Notes: a model not told the origin generated them from the sequence alone. DNA of 64,000 nucleotides from Chloroflexota bacterium (GCA_026707405.1 JAPOWW010000004.1:277181-341180); one strand, 5' to 3'; numbered from the stretch's first letter, positions 17,106 through 32,065 are shown. Made by a program: numbers and translations.

Positions 17106-17585
17106 TTATCCGGCGTAGCTCATCCCCGTGTCGCGCAGGGTAGTAGCCGTGCCCTCGCCCTTTCCGCCGGCCACCACTTCGCCAAAGTACACGACGTGAT
17201 CTCCGGGCTCGATCTGATCGACGACCCGGCACTCAATCCACGCCGTCGCGGCATCCAGAACCGGGGTACCGGTCCCGTGGTAAGAAACCGGCTCACCTTC
17301 CAGTCGTCCTTCGCCGCTCGATGACTTTCGCGTGAACTTGAGCGAGAGGTCCTTGGACCCTTCGGGCAGGATCGAGATCGAGAAGACCTTGGTAGCGTCG
17401 ATATTTGCGCGAGTGTGAGCGCCCGCCTGCACGGCGACGGCGAACACTCGAGGTTCGAACGAGACCTGGCTCATCCAGTTGGCCGTCATGCCGTTGGGCT
17501 CGCCGTCTTCGGACTTCGACCCAACGACCGCCAGGCCATACACGACATCCAGCAATGCGTCGGATACGGGATCTTGATCTGTCAC
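17106..17585 (-). CDS. flavin reductase domain protein
   Basis: This 159-residue protein belongs to the FMN-binding flavin reductase-like family, a split beta-barrel. The pattern VVYGLAVVGSKSEDG, NGMTANWMSQVSFEPRVFAV and HTRANIDATKVFSISIL matches the flavin-binding core. Such proteins supply reduced flavin to two-component monooxygenases or reduce substrates directly. No monooxygenase is next to it here. It is convergent with the membrane protein and sits downstream of gltD on the same strand with about 80 bases between. Confidence 0.85.
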   Translation of the reverse strand: MTDQDPVSDALLDVVYGLAVVGSKSEDGEPNGMTANWMSQVSFEPRVFAVAVQAGAHTRANIDATKVFSISILPEGSKDLSLKFTRKSSSGEGRLEGEPVSYHGTGTPVLDAATAWIECRVVDQIEPGDHVVYFGEVVAGGKGEGTATTLRDTGMSYAG

Positions 17586-17667
17586 CGGTGTTGACCTCCC
17601 GAAACGTTGTGCAACGTCCTATCCATTGATTTTATGTTGGCCGTGTCGATGATCGCGGTGCGGGCTG

Positions 17668-19128
17668 CTACCGGCCTGTCGCGGTGCTTGCGGGGAGATG
17701 GGTCGATCCCATCAAGTGACGGTCGATGCTGCTTGCCGCGTCGCGGCCCTGCGCTATCGCCCAGACGACCAGCGACGCGCCTCGTATCATGTCGCCCGCC
17801 GCGAAAACCCCCGGCACGCTCGTCTGCATGTTCCTATCCACAGCCACGTTGCCGCGAGGGTCGAGGTCCACTCCAAGCTCGGCAAGCATTCCATGCGGCT
17901 CCGGCGAAACGAAACCCAGTGCGAGCAGGACCAGATCGACGTCCATTTCGAACTCGCTCCCGGGAATCTCTTGCATCGAAGGTCTTACCGCCCCGTTGGG
18001 AGAGCTCCATTCCAGTCTGACTGCATGGAGGCGCTCGACTTTCTTGCCATTGCCCGAGAATCGCTTCGTGAGGATGCTGTAATCTCGAATCCCGCCCTCT
18101 TCGTGGGCGCCCGACGTTCTCATCACGAGCGGCCATTCGGGCCACGGGTTGTCCCAAGCGCGCTCGTCCGGCGGCCTGGGCAGTAGCTCGAACTGATGTA
18201 CCTGTTTCGCCCCCTGCCGGTGTGCGGTGCCCAGACAATCGGCTCCGGTGTCACCACCGCCCAGGATAACCACGTTCTTGCCCTCGGCGGTGATGCGCTT
18301 GCCGGCGGGGAACTCTTCCCCTGCGAGCAGCTTGTTTTGCTGAGTCAGGTATTCCATCGCGAGGTGAACGCCGTCCAAGTCGCGGCCTGGAATAGGCAGC
18401 TCGCGGGCCAGCGTCGCTCCGCCCGTGAGTAGCAGCACGTCGAAACTATCTCGAAGGCTGTCGGCGGAGATATCGACTCCCACGTTCACGCCGGTCCTGA
18501 ATCTGATTCCTTCCTCATGCAGAAGGTCGATACGCCGTTGAACGATTCGCTTTTCGAGCTTGAACTCGGGAATCCCCAGGGTGAGCAATCCTCCGATGTA
18601 GTCGTCGCGCTCGAACACGGTCACCAGGTGGCCCGCGCGATTCAACTGCTGGGCCGCGGCGAGTCCGGCAGGCCCCGAACCGACTATGGCGACGTCGAAG
18701 CCGGTCCGCGTCTCCGGCGGTTGGGGATTGATCCAGCCTTCGGCAAAGCCACGCTCGACGATCTCTTTCTCGATGTACTCGATGGTGACGGGCAGTTCGT
18801 TGATCGCCAGAACGCAGGATGCCTCGCAAGGCGCCGGGCAAATCCTGCCGGTGAACTCCGGGAAATTGTTAGTGGCGTGAAGGGCGTCCAGCGCCTTGCG
18901 CCAGTTTCCCGTGTATACCAGGTGGTTCCACTCGGGAATCAGATTCCCCAAGGGGCACCCGGTGTGGCAGAAAGGCACTCCGCATGCCATGCAGCGAGCC
19001 GCCTGATCGCGGCTATGGTCCTCCGGCCAGGGCTCGTAAATCTCTTTCCAGTCGTCTACTCGTTCGGAGATCAGACGCTGGGGCGGAGATTTCCTTGCGG
19101 TTTCCAGAAACCCGCTTGCTTTACCCGT
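17668..19128 (-). CDS. gltD: glutamate synthase small subunit
   Basis: This FAD-containing small subunit of NADPH glutamate synthase feeds electrons to GltB. Cysteines of the N-terminal Fe-S region are CMACGVPFCHTGCPLGN, then CPAPCEASC; the FAD site is VAIVGSGPAGLAAAQ and the NADPH site NVVILGGGDTGADCLG. The N-terminus is odd. Homology continues to GKASGFLETARKSPP, but no ATG, GTG or TTG lies in that frame after the gltB stop. The codon where Met is expected is ACG at 19126-19128, with GGGAG about ten bases upstream. An out-of-frame ATG at 19138 overlaps the gltB stop and would need a +1 shift near 19123-19126. The first in-frame ATG, 18990, would remove the first cysteine. Confidence 0.88.
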   Translation of the reverse strand, partial: TGKASGFLETARKSPPQRLISERVDDWKEIYEPWPEDHSRDQAARCMACGVPFCHTGCPLGNLIPEWNHLVYTGNWRKALDALHATNNFPEFTGRICPAPCEASCVLAINELPVTIEYIEKEIVERGFAEGWINPQPPETRTGFDVAIVGSGPAGLAAAQQLNRAGHLVTVFERDDYIGGLLTLGIPEFKLEKRIVQRRIDLLHEEGIRFRTGVNVGVDISADSLRDSFDVLLLTGGATLARELPIPGRDLDGVHLAMEYLTQQNKLLAGEEFPAGKRITAEGKNVVILGGGDTGADCLGTAHRQGAKQVHQFELLPRPPDERAWDNPWPEWPLVMRTSGAHEEGGIRDYSILTKRFSGNGKKVERLHAVRLEWSSPNGAVRPSMQEIPGSEFEMDVDLVLLALGFVSPEPHGMLAELGVDLDPRGNVAVDRNMQTSVPGVFAAGDMIRGASLVVWAIAQGRDAASSIDRHLMGSTHLPASTATGR

Positions 19129-19134
19129 TGTAGA

Positions 19135-23709
<4,575 letters not shown>

Positions 23710-24074
23710 TGCGGGACTACCCCGTTGATTCCGGGACCGTCTGATTCGATTCTTCGCGCATGTTGTGCTTTTGCCAAGATCTTCGAATCCGCGCGTCGCC
23801 AAGTTGAAGTCGCGGACTCTGCCCCTTCTCCCCGGTAAAAAGAATGACAAGTCAGCCCCATCGTCGTCGTCATTGTCGCATCAATGTAAAGGCGGACGTC
23901 TTCGTTCGGAAATTGCGGCGACGGGGCTGCCGCTCCCTCACATAGCTGCCGCTCGACGACGAGGGCCGTTCGCGCTAGCGAGGCCGCCTATCATATACCA
24001 TCAGGCCAGGGTCTTGGCACAATGCTCGCTCGGTCACTGCGCCGCCGGGCGTCGGCCGCGTCGACGCGGGTTTC
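23710..24074. other. sigA-gltB intergenic region
   Basis: About 365 bases lie between sigA and the assumed gltB start, fewer if gltB begins further upstream. I see a TATGAT-like -10 on the minus strand near 23991-23996 without a convincing -35. A 14-codon frame starting ATG 23761 and ending TAG has no clear ribosome binding site. A 14-base perfect palindrome, CCGCGTCGACGCGG, lies at 24056-24069. Nothing here is firm. Confidence 0.3.
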
Positions 24075-25235
24075 CTAGATGTCCAGATAGTCTCTGAGCG
24101 ACTGCGCCCTGCGGGGATGGCGGAGCTTTCGCAGGGCTTTGGCCTCGATTTGACGGATGCGTTCGCGCGTGACGTCGAACTCCCTGCCCACTTCTTCGAG
24201 CGTGCGAGTGCGCCCGTCATCAAGCCCGAATCGAAGTTTCAGCACCTTTTGCTCGCGGTCGCTCAGGGTATCGAGTACCGCGCCCACGGCCTCTTTGAGC
24301 ATCTGGTGAGACGCCGCCTCGGCGGGGGCCAGAGCAGAGGGGTCTTCAATGAAGTCTCCCAGATGGCTGTCTTCTTCTTCGCCTATGGGAGTCTCTAGCG
24401 AAATCGGCTGCTGAGACACCTTGATTATCTCGCGAACCTTCTCCGGGACGATGCCCATCTCTTCGGCGATCTCTTCGGATGTGGGCTCGCGTCCCTTCTC
24501 CTGCAGCAGCCGCCTGGAAATACGTACGAGCTTGTTGATCGTCTCAACCATGTGTACGGGAATTCGAATCGTCCTGGCCTGGTCGGCGATAGACCGTGTG
24601 ATCGCTTGCCGGATCCACCACGTGGCGTACGTGCTGAACTTGTAGCCTCGCCGATAGTCGAATTTCTCGACTGCCCTTATGAGACCGATGTTGCCTTCCT
24701 GAATCAGGTCGAGCAGCGACATTCCGCGCCCGATGTACTTTTTGGCCACGCTGACCACCAGCCGAAGGTTCGCCTTGATAAGGCGCTCCCGAGCGGCCAT
24801 GCTGCCGGCTTCCATCTTCTTGGCCAGGTCGACTTCCTCACGGGCCGTGAGCAGGTTTACGCGGCCGATTTCGCGCAGGTACATTCGCACCGGGTCGTCG
24901 AGCGCCCCGGATTTCAGCTCCTCCTCGGTGAGTCCGGTCGCGGCGGGAACGCGCATCGAGCGAATGCGCTCTTCCTCATCCTGCTTGGCGACGAACTGCT
25001 GGCCAGGGTCCTGCTGGGGCTTGTTATCCGCGAGAACGGACACCCCTTCGCTCATGAGGTTCTGATAGAGCGCGTCGATCTTGTCGAGCTCGTCCTCGGC
25101 TTCGGGAAAGACGTCAAGGATGTCGTCGTAAGTGACGAATCCCTGCTCTTTGCCCTTCTCTATCAGGGCGACCATTTCGGCGGTTAGCTCTTGCCCTTCC
25201 GCCACTTCTGTCTTTGCTTGCGGTTCAGTTATCAC
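24075..25235 (-). CDS. sigA: primary RNA polymerase sigma factor (RpoD/SigA)
   Basis: This 386-residue housekeeping sigma factor directs RNA polymerase to -10/-35 promoters. An acidic region 1.1 occupies the first 70 residues. Region 1.2 is [16 protein letters not shown], region 2 contains [35 protein letters not shown] and the -10 recognition/melting stretch [17 protein letters not shown]. Region 4.2 is [23 protein letters not shown] is given by MITEPQ. It follows dnaG by 37 bases in the same direction, the arrangement of the macromolecular-synthesis operon, without rpsU. Confidence 0.96.
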   Translation of the reverse strand: MITEPQAKTEVAEGQELTAEMVALIEKGKEQGFVTYDDILDVFPEAEDELDKIDALYQNLMSEGVSVLADNKPQQDPGQQFVAKQDEEERIRSMRVPAATGLTEEELKSGALDDPVRMYLREIGRVNLLTAREEVDLAKKMEAGSMAARERLIKANLRLVVSVAKKYIGRGMSLLDLIQEGNIGLIRAVEKFDYRRGYKFSTYATWWIRQAITRSIADQARTIRIPVHMVETINKLVRISRRLLQEKGREPTSEEIAEEMGIVPEKVREIIKVSQQPISLETPIGEEEDSHLGDFIEDPSALAPAEAASHQMLKEAVGAVLDTLSDREQKVLKLRFGLDDGRTRTLEEVGREFDVTRERIRQIEAKALRKLRHPRRAQSLRDYLDI

Positions 25236-25272
25236 CTAGGCGTCTCCTCGGCGCGAGGACGTTGAATCGAAT

Positions 25273-27096
25273 CTAATTCGCCCAGCGTCCGGCGCTCAGT
25301 TGGCGAAGGTCGATTTCGATCTCATTCATGTGTCGAAAGATCGTGCTCTGCCGTCTGAGCAATACTCCAACTGCAGCCCCGACCCCTTCCTCGGAAAGAA
25401 GAACTTGGATGCGTTTGTTTTCCGCACGCAATCTATCTCGCCGCAGCCGCAGAGCCACGCTTCGCATCTCGCTATATAGGGCTTCGCCGTCTAGCGGAGG
25501 GAGGCGATGGCACAATTTTTCCGCCGACTCAAGGCGTTCCAGCAAGGCTGGCTCCAAGACCTCGCGCTCGTCATCCACTCCCACGGCGGGCGCCGCTGAT
25601 TCAAGTTTACTCAAGAACTGCGCCAATAATCGATTTTCAGAATTCCTGAAGTCTTCGTCATGGAGTTCAGTGAGTATTTGCCCAAGATATCGAGGATTCG
25701 AAAGTCCGCGTGCGAGAAGGTATTCGTCGAGCTCCGGCGCCGTGGGCTGCGTTGGCGACGGCTGGCGTCGCGCGCTCCGGCGAGTCCTTCTCCTGAGCCT
25801 CGACCGTATGTCTTCCTCGGGTATGCGCAGCAGCCGAGATAGCCTGTTTACGTAAAGCGACTGGACGGCGGGATCATCTATGCGCCGGATGATCGGCGCG
25901 AGCGTTTCGAGGGCCTGGCTTCGTCCCTTGAGCGTCGAGAGATCCAGCTCGTCAGTGGCCGACCGGAACAGGTGCTCCGCCAGCGGCGCGGCCTGACTCA
26001 ATGCGCGTTTCCAGTCCGACCGGTCGCGCCTGATTATGTCGTCGGGGTCGGTTCCGGCGGGCAGTGTGGCGACCAGCACGTCCGTCTGAAAGCGAGACTG
26101 ATGCTGCACCAGACCCTCTATCGCCATCGTTTGCTCGTTCGCGTCCTCGGCGGACATCATCTCCAATCCCCGCCGTGTGGCCGCCGCGCCCGCCGCGTCG
26201 GCGTCCAGGCACATGATGAGACGCTCGGCGCTGCTCCGCAGCAGGCCTAGCTGCGCGGGCGTTACAGAAGTTCCCATAGCGGCCACGACGTTGTTGAAAC
26301 CGAACTGATGAGCCGTCACGGCGTCCATGTACCCTTCGACGACGACGGCGGTTTTTCGCGATCTGATCGCGGCCCGCGCGTGGTTGAGTCCGTAGAGCAC
26401 GGCGCTCTTGTCAAACGCCGCGGTCCGCGCCGTGTTGAGATATTTGGCCGGATCGTCACCCAATGTCCTGCCGCCGAAGCCTACGATGTCGCCGCGGCCA
26501 TTCCAGATCGGAAAGATCAGCCGGTCGCGAAACGAGTCGTAGAGTGCGTAGTCGCCTTGCTTGCTCAGTCCGGCTTTGAGCAGCGTGTCAGGGGAGATGC
26601 CGACCTGGAGCAGGTGGGCGGTGCAGTTGTCCCATCCGGCCGGAGCGTACCCCACCTGAAACTTCTCCATCACGGTGTCGCTCAAGCCACGCCGCTCGAC
26701 GTAGTCCCGGGCCTTGTTTCCAACTGGCTGATCGAGCAGAACCTCGCGGAAGTAGCTTGTCGCCGCAACGTTGGCTTGCACGATTTCCTTGATTTCGGAG
26801 GCGCCCGACTCGCGCCTGGCCGGCAGCTCCACGCCGGCTTCATCGGCGAGCTGACGGAGCGCTTCCGGAAACTCCATTCCTTCCGTCTTCATCACGAAGG
26901 TGAAAACGTCTCCACCTTCGCCACAGCCGAAGCATTTGAATGTGTTGGTGTCGGGGAAGACGAAGAACGAGGGCGTCTTTTCCGAATGGAAGGGACACAA
27001 CCCTTTAAGGTAGCGTCCCGACTTCGCGAGCGTGACCCGCCGCCCGATCACCTCAGCGGCGGTTATACGCTCCTTTATCGAATCAACGGCGGTCAA
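25273..27096 (-). CDS. dnaG: DNA primase
   Basis: This 607-residue primase makes RNA primers at the replication fork. The CHC2 zinc finger is CPFHSEKTPS with CFGCGEGGD (about residues 35-65). The Toprim core is VVVEGYMDAVTAHQFG and CLDADAAGAAATRRG. The C-terminal 150 residues form the DnaB-interacting helical part. TTG 27096 is the start that gives the normal N-terminus (DSIKERITAAEVIG). It lies upstream of sigA in one operon, and ppdK upstream ends 125 bases before. Confidence 0.95.
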   Translation of the reverse strand: MTAVDSIKERITAAEVIGRRVTLAKSGRYLKGLCPFHSEKTPSFFVFPDTNTFKCFGCGEGGDVFTFVMKTEGMEFPEALRQLADEAGVELPARRESGASEIKEIVQANVAATSYFREVLLDQPVGNKARDYVERRGLSDTVMEKFQVGYAPAGWDNCTAHLLQVGISPDTLLKAGLSKQGDYALYDSFRDRLIFPIWNGRGDIVGFGGRTLGDDPAKYLNTARTAAFDKSAVLYGLNHARAAIRSRKTAVVVEGYMDAVTAHQFGFNNVVAAMGTSVTPAQLGLLRSSAERLIMCLDADAAGAAATRRGLEMMSAEDANEQTMAIEGLVQHQSRFQTDVLVATLPAGTDPDDIIRRDRSDWKRALSQAAPLAEHLFRSATDELDLSTLKGRSQALETLAPIIRRIDDPAVQSLYVNRLSRLLRIPEEDIRSRLRRRTRRSARRQPSPTQPTAPELDEYLLARGLSNPRYLGQILTELHDEDFRNSENRLLAQFLSKLESAAPAVGVDDEREVLEPALLERLESAEKLCHRLPPLDGEALYSEMRSVALRLRRDRLRAENKRIQVLLSEEGVGAAVGVLLRRQSTIFRHMNEIEIDLRQLSAGRWAN

Positions 27097-27221
27097 TCGG
27101 AACGATGGAGATGTGCATGCGCTGCGGACTCACTCGTGGATTTTAGGAGCAAGGGCGAGCGCTGGTCGAATCACGATAGGGGTAGAGAGCAGGGACGGCT
27201 GATCCGTGGCCGTCTGCACCT

Positions 27222-29915
27222 CTAAACAGCAGCCAGATTCCGAGTCTCGGTTCCTGCTTCCGCGAGCGCCGCGTGGGCCGCGGCGAGCCGGGCCACGGGA
27301 ACCCGGTATATCGAGCTGCTCACGTATTTGAGTCCCAACGAATGGCAGAAGCTGATCGAATCGGGATCACCGCCGTGCTCGCCGCAAATCCCGATTTCGA
27401 GGTCGGGCTTAACCGCTCGCCCTTTGGCGATTGCCGTTCGCATCAGATCTCCAACCCCGGTCACGTCGAGCACCTGGAACGGGTTTTCGGGAAGGATGCC
27501 GTCCTCGAAGTACTTCAATAGGAACTTAACTTCGGCGTCGTCGCGGGATATGCCGAAGGCGGTCTGCGTGAGATCGTTCGTGCCGAAACTGAAGAACTCA
27601 GCTACCTCGGCAATCTCGTCCGCGGTGATACAGGCCCTGGGCACCTCCATCATCGTGCCGAACTTGTAATCGATCTCCGTACCGGTTGCTCGCTGAACGT
27701 TCTCCGCCGTCTGTCTCAGGTCTGCCTCGACGACCTTTAACTCGTTTATGTGACCAACCAGGGGGATCATGATCTCGGGCTTTGTGTAGATTCCCTCCCG
27801 TTTCAGTTCGACCGCGGCCTCGATGATGGCCTGGACCTGCATTTCGTATATCTCCGGATATACGATTCCCAGCCGGCATCCGCGCAGACCGAGCATTGGG
27901 TTGGCCTCGGCAAGTTCCCGCGAGCGCACGATCATCCGGCGTATCGCTACGCCCCGCGCTACGTCCGCCTCCGACGGGCCGAGATAAGCCAGGTCTTCCT
28001 GAAGGTCCTCCACGCCCTGCAAGAACTCGTGGAGCGGCGGGTCGAGGAGGCGGATGATTACCGGTAGATCGCGCATTGCCTTGAGGATTCCGTGAAAGTC
28101 TGCGCTCTGTATCGGCAGCAGTTTGTCGAGTACCGCGCGCCGTTCCTCTTCCGAGTGGGCCAGAATCATCTCCTGCATGAGCGGCAGCCGCCCGGCCTCG
28201 CGGAACATGTGCTCCGTCCGGCAAAGACCTATGCCCTCCGCGCCGAGCTCCCGAGCCGTCGCGGCCTCTTCCGGGGTGTCGGCGTTAGCCCACACTTCCA
28301 GCCGCCGGACGTCGTCGGCGATTTCCAGCAACCTGCCAAGGTCTTCTGTAAAGGCCCCTCGCACCAGCCGCGCCTCTCCGGCCATCACGGTTCCGGCGGT
28401 TCCGTCCACCGTGATGATGTCCCCATCCGCCACGGTCGTGCCGCGCGCGCGAAAGCACTTGGCGTCGAGATCGATTTTGATCTCGTCCGACCCCACCACC
28501 GCCGGTAGGCCGAGTTGCCGGGCGACGATGGCCGCGTGGCTCGTGGCGCCGCCGCGCGACGTAACTATGGCCTGGGATTGCGCCATGCCATGGAAGTCGT
28601 CGGGAGACGTTTCGGGACGTACCAGGATTACGCGCTCGCCCGACCGTCCCAACGCCGCCGCCTCGTCGGCGGTGAACACGGCCCTGCCCACCGCGGCGCC
28701 GGGCGAGGCGTTGAGGCCCCTTGCGATGGGTTCGGCCTCGTCAGCCGGGTCGATCTGGTCGTGCAAGAGCGCGTCGATCTGGTTCGGCTCGACCCTGCGG
28801 AGCGCCTCGAAACGGTCGATCGTCTCTTCTTCGACCATGTCCAGCGCGATCCTCACTGCCGCGGCGGGACTGCGCTTACCGGCCCTGGTTTGCAGCATGT
28901 AGAGCTCGCCGTCTTCGATTGTGAACTCTAGGTCTTGCATGTCGCCGTAGTGGCGTTCGAGCCCGATCGCGTATTCGTCGAGCTTGGCGTAGACGTCCGG
29001 CAGGCTTTGCTGGAGCGTGTCGATCTTCGATGGAGTACGTATCCCCGCCACCACGTCTTCGCCCTGCGCGTTGAGGAGGTATTCGCCGAACAGCCGTTTC
29101 TCACCGGTGTTGGGATCGCGGGTAAAAAGAACGCCCGTCCCGGAGGACATCCCCAGGTTTCCAAATACCATTGTCTGAACGTTGACGGCGGTTCCCCAGT
29201 CGTGCGGAAGGTTGTGAAAGTCCCGGTAGTCGACGGCCCGCTTGCCGTACCACGAGTCGAAGACCGCATCGATGGCTCCGAACAGCTGAGCGTGCGGATC
29301 GTTCGGAAACTCGGCACCGGTCTCGGTGCGAATCAAGTCGATGAAGTCTGCCGCGACCGCGATCCAGTCCTCGGCACTCAGGTCGGGGTCGTTGTCTTTT
29401 CCGAGCCGGCGCTTGTGTTCGTCGATGATCTCCTCGAACGCGCGGCTGTCCACCCCCATGACAATCGACCCGTAGCCCTGGATGAAACGCCTGTACGAGT
29501 CCTGAGCGAACCTCTCATCGTTCGTCCTCTCGGTCAGACCGCGCAGCGTCTCCGGATTTAGCCCCAGGTTCAAGATCGTATCCATCATGCCGGGCATCGA
29601 AACGCGCGCTCCCGACCGGACGGAGACCAGCAGCGGGTTTTCAGGATCGCCGAAGACCTTGCCGGTAGCGCTCTCGATCTCGGCCAGCGCCGAGTACACC
29701 TGATCGTCGAGGTCGTCTGGCCGTGCCTTTCCCGCGTCGAAATAGGCCAGACACGCCTCGGTGGTGATGGTGAATCCCGGCGGCACCGGCATTCCCGCCC
29801 GCGTCATTTCCGCCACGCCCGCGCCTTTGCCTCCCAGCAAGTTGCGCATCGACTCGCCGCCTTTATGGAACAGATAGACCCACTTATGGTCTCGACGCGG
29901 GGCGTTAGCGGGCAT
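27222..29915 (-). CDS. ppdK: pyruvate, phosphate dikinase
   Basis: This 897-residue enzyme interconverts pyruvate, ATP and phosphate with phosphoenolpyruvate, AMP and pyrophosphate. The nucleotide-binding half begins KWVYLFHKGG, then GGKGAGVAEM. The phospho-His lies in GGATSHAAIVARQLG (about residue 455), and the PEP-binding barrel ends with FGTNDLTQTAFG and the catalytic Cys of GICGEHGGDP. ATG 29915 has AGAAGGA upstream. It stands before dnaG, with divergent transcription of an MFS gene. It supports gluconeogenesis from pyruvate and lactate, consistent with the catabolic genes in the first 15 kb. It also supplies PEP, a substrate of the shikimate route. Confidence 0.96.
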   Translation of the reverse strand: MPANAPRRDHKWVYLFHKGGESMRNLLGGKGAGVAEMTRAGMPVPPGFTITTEACLAYFDAGKARPDDLDDQVYSALAEIESATGKVFGDPENPLLVSVRSGARVSMPGMMDTILNLGLNPETLRGLTERTNDERFAQDSYRRFIQGYGSIVMGVDSRAFEEIIDEHKRRLGKDNDPDLSAEDWIAVAADFIDLIRTETGAEFPNDPHAQLFGAIDAVFDSWYGKRAVDYRDFHNLPHDWGTAVNVQTMVFGNLGMSSGTGVLFTRDPNTGEKRLFGEYLLNAQGEDVVAGIRTPSKIDTLQQSLPDVYAKLDEYAIGLERHYGDMQDLEFTIEDGELYMLQTRAGKRSPAAAVRIALDMVEEETIDRFEALRRVEPNQIDALLHDQIDPADEAEPIARGLNASPGAAVGRAVFTADEAAALGRSGERVILVRPETSPDDFHGMAQSQAIVTSRGGATSHAAIVARQLGLPAVVGSDEIKIDLDAKCFRARGTTVADGDIITVDGTAGTVMAGEARLVRGAFTEDLGRLLEIADDVRRLEVWANADTPEEAATARELGAEGIGLCRTEHMFREAGRLPLMQEMILAHSEEERRAVLDKLLPIQSADFHGILKAMRDLPVIIRLLDPPLHEFLQGVEDLQEDLAYLGPSEADVARGVAIRRMIVRSRELAEANPMLGLRGCRLGIVYPEIYEMQVQAIIEAAVELKREGIYTKPEIMIPLVGHINELKVVEADLRQTAENVQRATGTEIDYKFGTMMEVPRACITADEIAEVAEFFSFGTNDLTQTAFGISRDDAEVKFLLKYFEDGILPENPFQVLDVTGVGDLMRTAIAKGRAVKPDLEIGICGEHGGDPDSISFCHSLGLKYVSSSIYRVPVARLAAAHAALAEAGTETRNLAAV

Positions 29916-30048
29916 TTAGTTGTTTCCTTCTGTGGGATTGAAGCGGATTCGATATGGCGGCGGACATCGCTGCTAGTCACCGCCTGTAATTCGCGATGCT
30001 AACATTCCGGTTCAAGCTGCTCTCAACGATTGCATCAACCAGCCGCGC

Positions 30049-31248
30049 TTGTGTTTAACTAGCAGCGCTTTGATATCACCAGGCAACAGAGCCATTCTCT
30101 CGGTTGCGGCCGGTCACTTTACTGTTGACTATACTGCCGCGCTGCCGACCATGATGTATCCATTTCTGGTCGTCAGCCTGGGTCTGAGCTATGCGAACGT
30201 CGGAGTCGCTGCGGCGGCGTTCACCCTGGCTAATTCACTGGCCCAACCTCTATGCGGGTACGTAGGCGACCGGTTTGGGCATCGCGAGGTGGCCGTGGTG
30301 GGCCTTGTGATGCAGGCGGTGTTTATTGGCAGCTTGATCTTCGCCTGGAGTTTCCTTTCGCTGGTGCTCCTGCTGATATTGGCGGGCATCTTCACCGGGA
30401 TGTTCCATCCGGTCGGCGCGGCGGTAGCGAACAGGGCCGCGCGTACTCTCAAGGGCGCGTCCGTGGGTACTTTCTTCATCGGGGGGATGCTCGGCTTCGC
30501 GGTCAGCCCGCTGATTGCCGCCAAGCTGTTCCAGGAATTCGGGTTGATCTATGCCGCTTTCATGATTATTCCCGCTTTGGCGGCGGGCTTCGCGGTCTTC
30601 AAGTTCGCGACGGTCACACCGCAGCCTGCCGTCAAGAAAGATGCTGTAGCCAAAACGCGGCCGAGCCTGGGAATCGACGGCCGGGCCGTCGCGCCTCTCA
30701 TTTGGGCGATATTTTTTCGCTCTTATACCTTTGCCGGCATGTCGGTGTTCATCCCGCTCTATTTCCGGTCACTTGAATTCTCGATTCAGGCCGGGGGTCT
30801 CGCCCTCACGCTTTTCATGTCGGGATTCTCGGCTGGGACGATAACGGGCGGCGCGCTTTCCGACCGCCTCGGCATCAAGCCGGTAATCGTGGTAACGCTC
30901 GCTCTGGCCACGCCTTTGATGCTGGTGTTCGTTTATATGCCCGGATCGCTCATCGCACTCGCGGCGATTACCGTGGCAGGTTTCCTCGTGGCCGGTTCGT
31001 TCACGCCAACGATCGTGATGATTCAGAACCAGTTGCCGCGGCTCGTCGGCGCGGCGACGGGCGTAGTGCTCGGCTTTACCTTCGCGTCCGGCGCGGTCGG
31101 ACAGTGGGCGACAGGCCGTCTGGCCGATTCCTTTGGATTCGAGACTGCGCTCTCGGTCGTCGCGCTCGCTTCACTGGTCGCCGCCATTGGGGGACTGCTC
31201 ATGACCGGCTCGATACGACCGCGATGGATGACTCCGCGTCCCGCCTGA
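30049..31248 (+). CDS. MFS transporter, fosmidomycin-resistance-like
   Basis: This membrane protein of about 395 residues has twelve predicted helices. The loop after helix 2 is GYVGDRFGHREVAVVG and in the second half GGALSDRLGIKPVIV. The N-terminal HFTVDYTAALPTMMYPFLV resembles the FSR/NarK-like drug exporters, which is the basis for the name. The substrate is unknown. TTG 30049 is the longest start; a second TTG about 20 bases later is possible. It is divergent from ppdK. Confidence 0.75.
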   Translation: MCLTSSALISPGNRAILSVAAGHFTVDYTAALPTMMYPFLVVSLGLSYANVGVAAAAFTLANSLAQPLCGYVGDRFGHREVAVVGLVMQAVFIGSLIFAWSFLSLVLLLILAGIFTGMFHPVGAAVANRAARTLKGASVGTFFIGGMLGFAVSPLIAAKLFQEFGLIYAAFMIIPALAAGFAVFKFATVTPQPAVKKDAVAKTRPSLGIDGRAVAPLIWAIFFRSYTFAGMSVFIPLYFRSLEFSIQAGGLALTLFMSGFSAGTITGGALSDRLGIKPVIVVTLALATPLMLVFVYMPGSLIALAAITVAGFLVAGSFTPTIVMIQNQLPRLVGAATGVVLGFTFASGAVGQWATGRLADSFGFETALSVVALASLVAAIGGLLMTGSIRPRWMTPRPA

Positions 31249-31291
31249 ACAGGCTGGCTTCGGCAGGGTTAGAGCAGTCGCCGGGACCGCC

Positions 31292-32065
31292 TCAAGAGCG
31301 CTCCGGCGGCCGGCCGTTTCGCCGAATCGCCTCCTTGAACGACAAGAGTGCGAAACCCGGCAACACGGCCATCCGCCGCCAGCGGTGAGGTTGCATGGCC
31401 AGCCGGAAGGCCCACTCCAACCCAAAGTCGCCGACCAGCCTGGGCGCCCTGGTTATCCTCCCGGACAAGTAGTCGAGCGTACCTCCGACTCCCATCGCAA
31501 CGCCGCAACGAAGCCGCGCGAGGTTTCGCTCGATCCACAGCTCCTGGGTGGGTGCTCCAAACGCGACGAGAAGTATTTGGGTTCTCGCCGCGTTGATCTC
31601 AGCCACGGTTGCTTCGTCGAATCGCGGATCGCTGCTCGCCGAGGAGCACCCCGCGATGCGCAGACCCGGTAACGAGGCTTCCAGTCTGGCGGCCGCGTCA
31701 TCGGCCACACCCGGCGCCCCGCCCAGGAGAAATATCCGCCATTCGCGGTAACTGCCTTGCTCGCAGATGGTCTGCACGAGGTCGACGCCCGCCACCCGCT
31801 CGGTTATCGGAAGTCGCGCCAGCCTTGCGGCGGCCACGATGCCGATGCCGTCCGGAACGTTCATGTCGGAGCGTTCGAGAACCTGCCGGAAAGCCAGGTC
31901 GCGCCGCGCGCGCATTATGAACTCCGGGTTCACCGTGCAGACGATTCGCGTGTTCGCGCTCTCGGCCCAGGCGGCTATCCACGCCATCGCCTCGCCCGAA
32001 CGGACAGTCGCGATGGGAATCCCCATCAGATCCACGCTTTCCGGTTGGTCTGCTCCGGCGGTCAC
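31292..32065 (-). CDS. WecG/TagA/CpsF family glycosyltransferase (GT26)
   Basis: This 257-residue GT26 enzyme probably adds an N-acetylmannosamine-type sugar to a polyprenyl-linked precursor on the inner face of the membrane. The family core is present: TVNPEFIMRARRD, NVPDGIGIVAAARL, ERVAGVDLV, FLLGGAPGVADDAAARL, and VAFGAPTQELWIERN with GVGGTLDYLSG. GTG 32065 overlaps the stop of the upstream GT9 gene as GTGA and is preferred to the longer frame. Together with that gene it makes a small surface-glycan operon. Confidence 0.88.
   Translation of the reverse strand: MTAGADQPESVDLMGIPIATVRSGEAMAWIAAWAESANTRIVCTVNPEFIMRARRDLAFRQVLERSDMNVPDGIGIVAAARLARLPITERVAGVDLVQTICEQGSYREWRIFLLGGAPGVADDAAARLEASLPGLRIAGCSSASSDPRFDEATVAEINAARTQILLVAFGAPTQELWIERNLARLRCGVAMGVGGTLDYLSGRITRAPRLVGDFGLEWAFRLAMQPHRWRRMAVLPGFALLSFKEAIRRNGRPPERS

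Noticed and set aside
24056-24069. 14-base palindrome after sigA as a terminator
   Set aside because: It has no loop and no T-run, so it is not an intrinsic terminator by normal rules.
27097-27221. Hairpin GACGG...CCGTC after ppdK as terminator
   Set aside because: A 5-bp stem with a long loop and no T-run; too weak to list.
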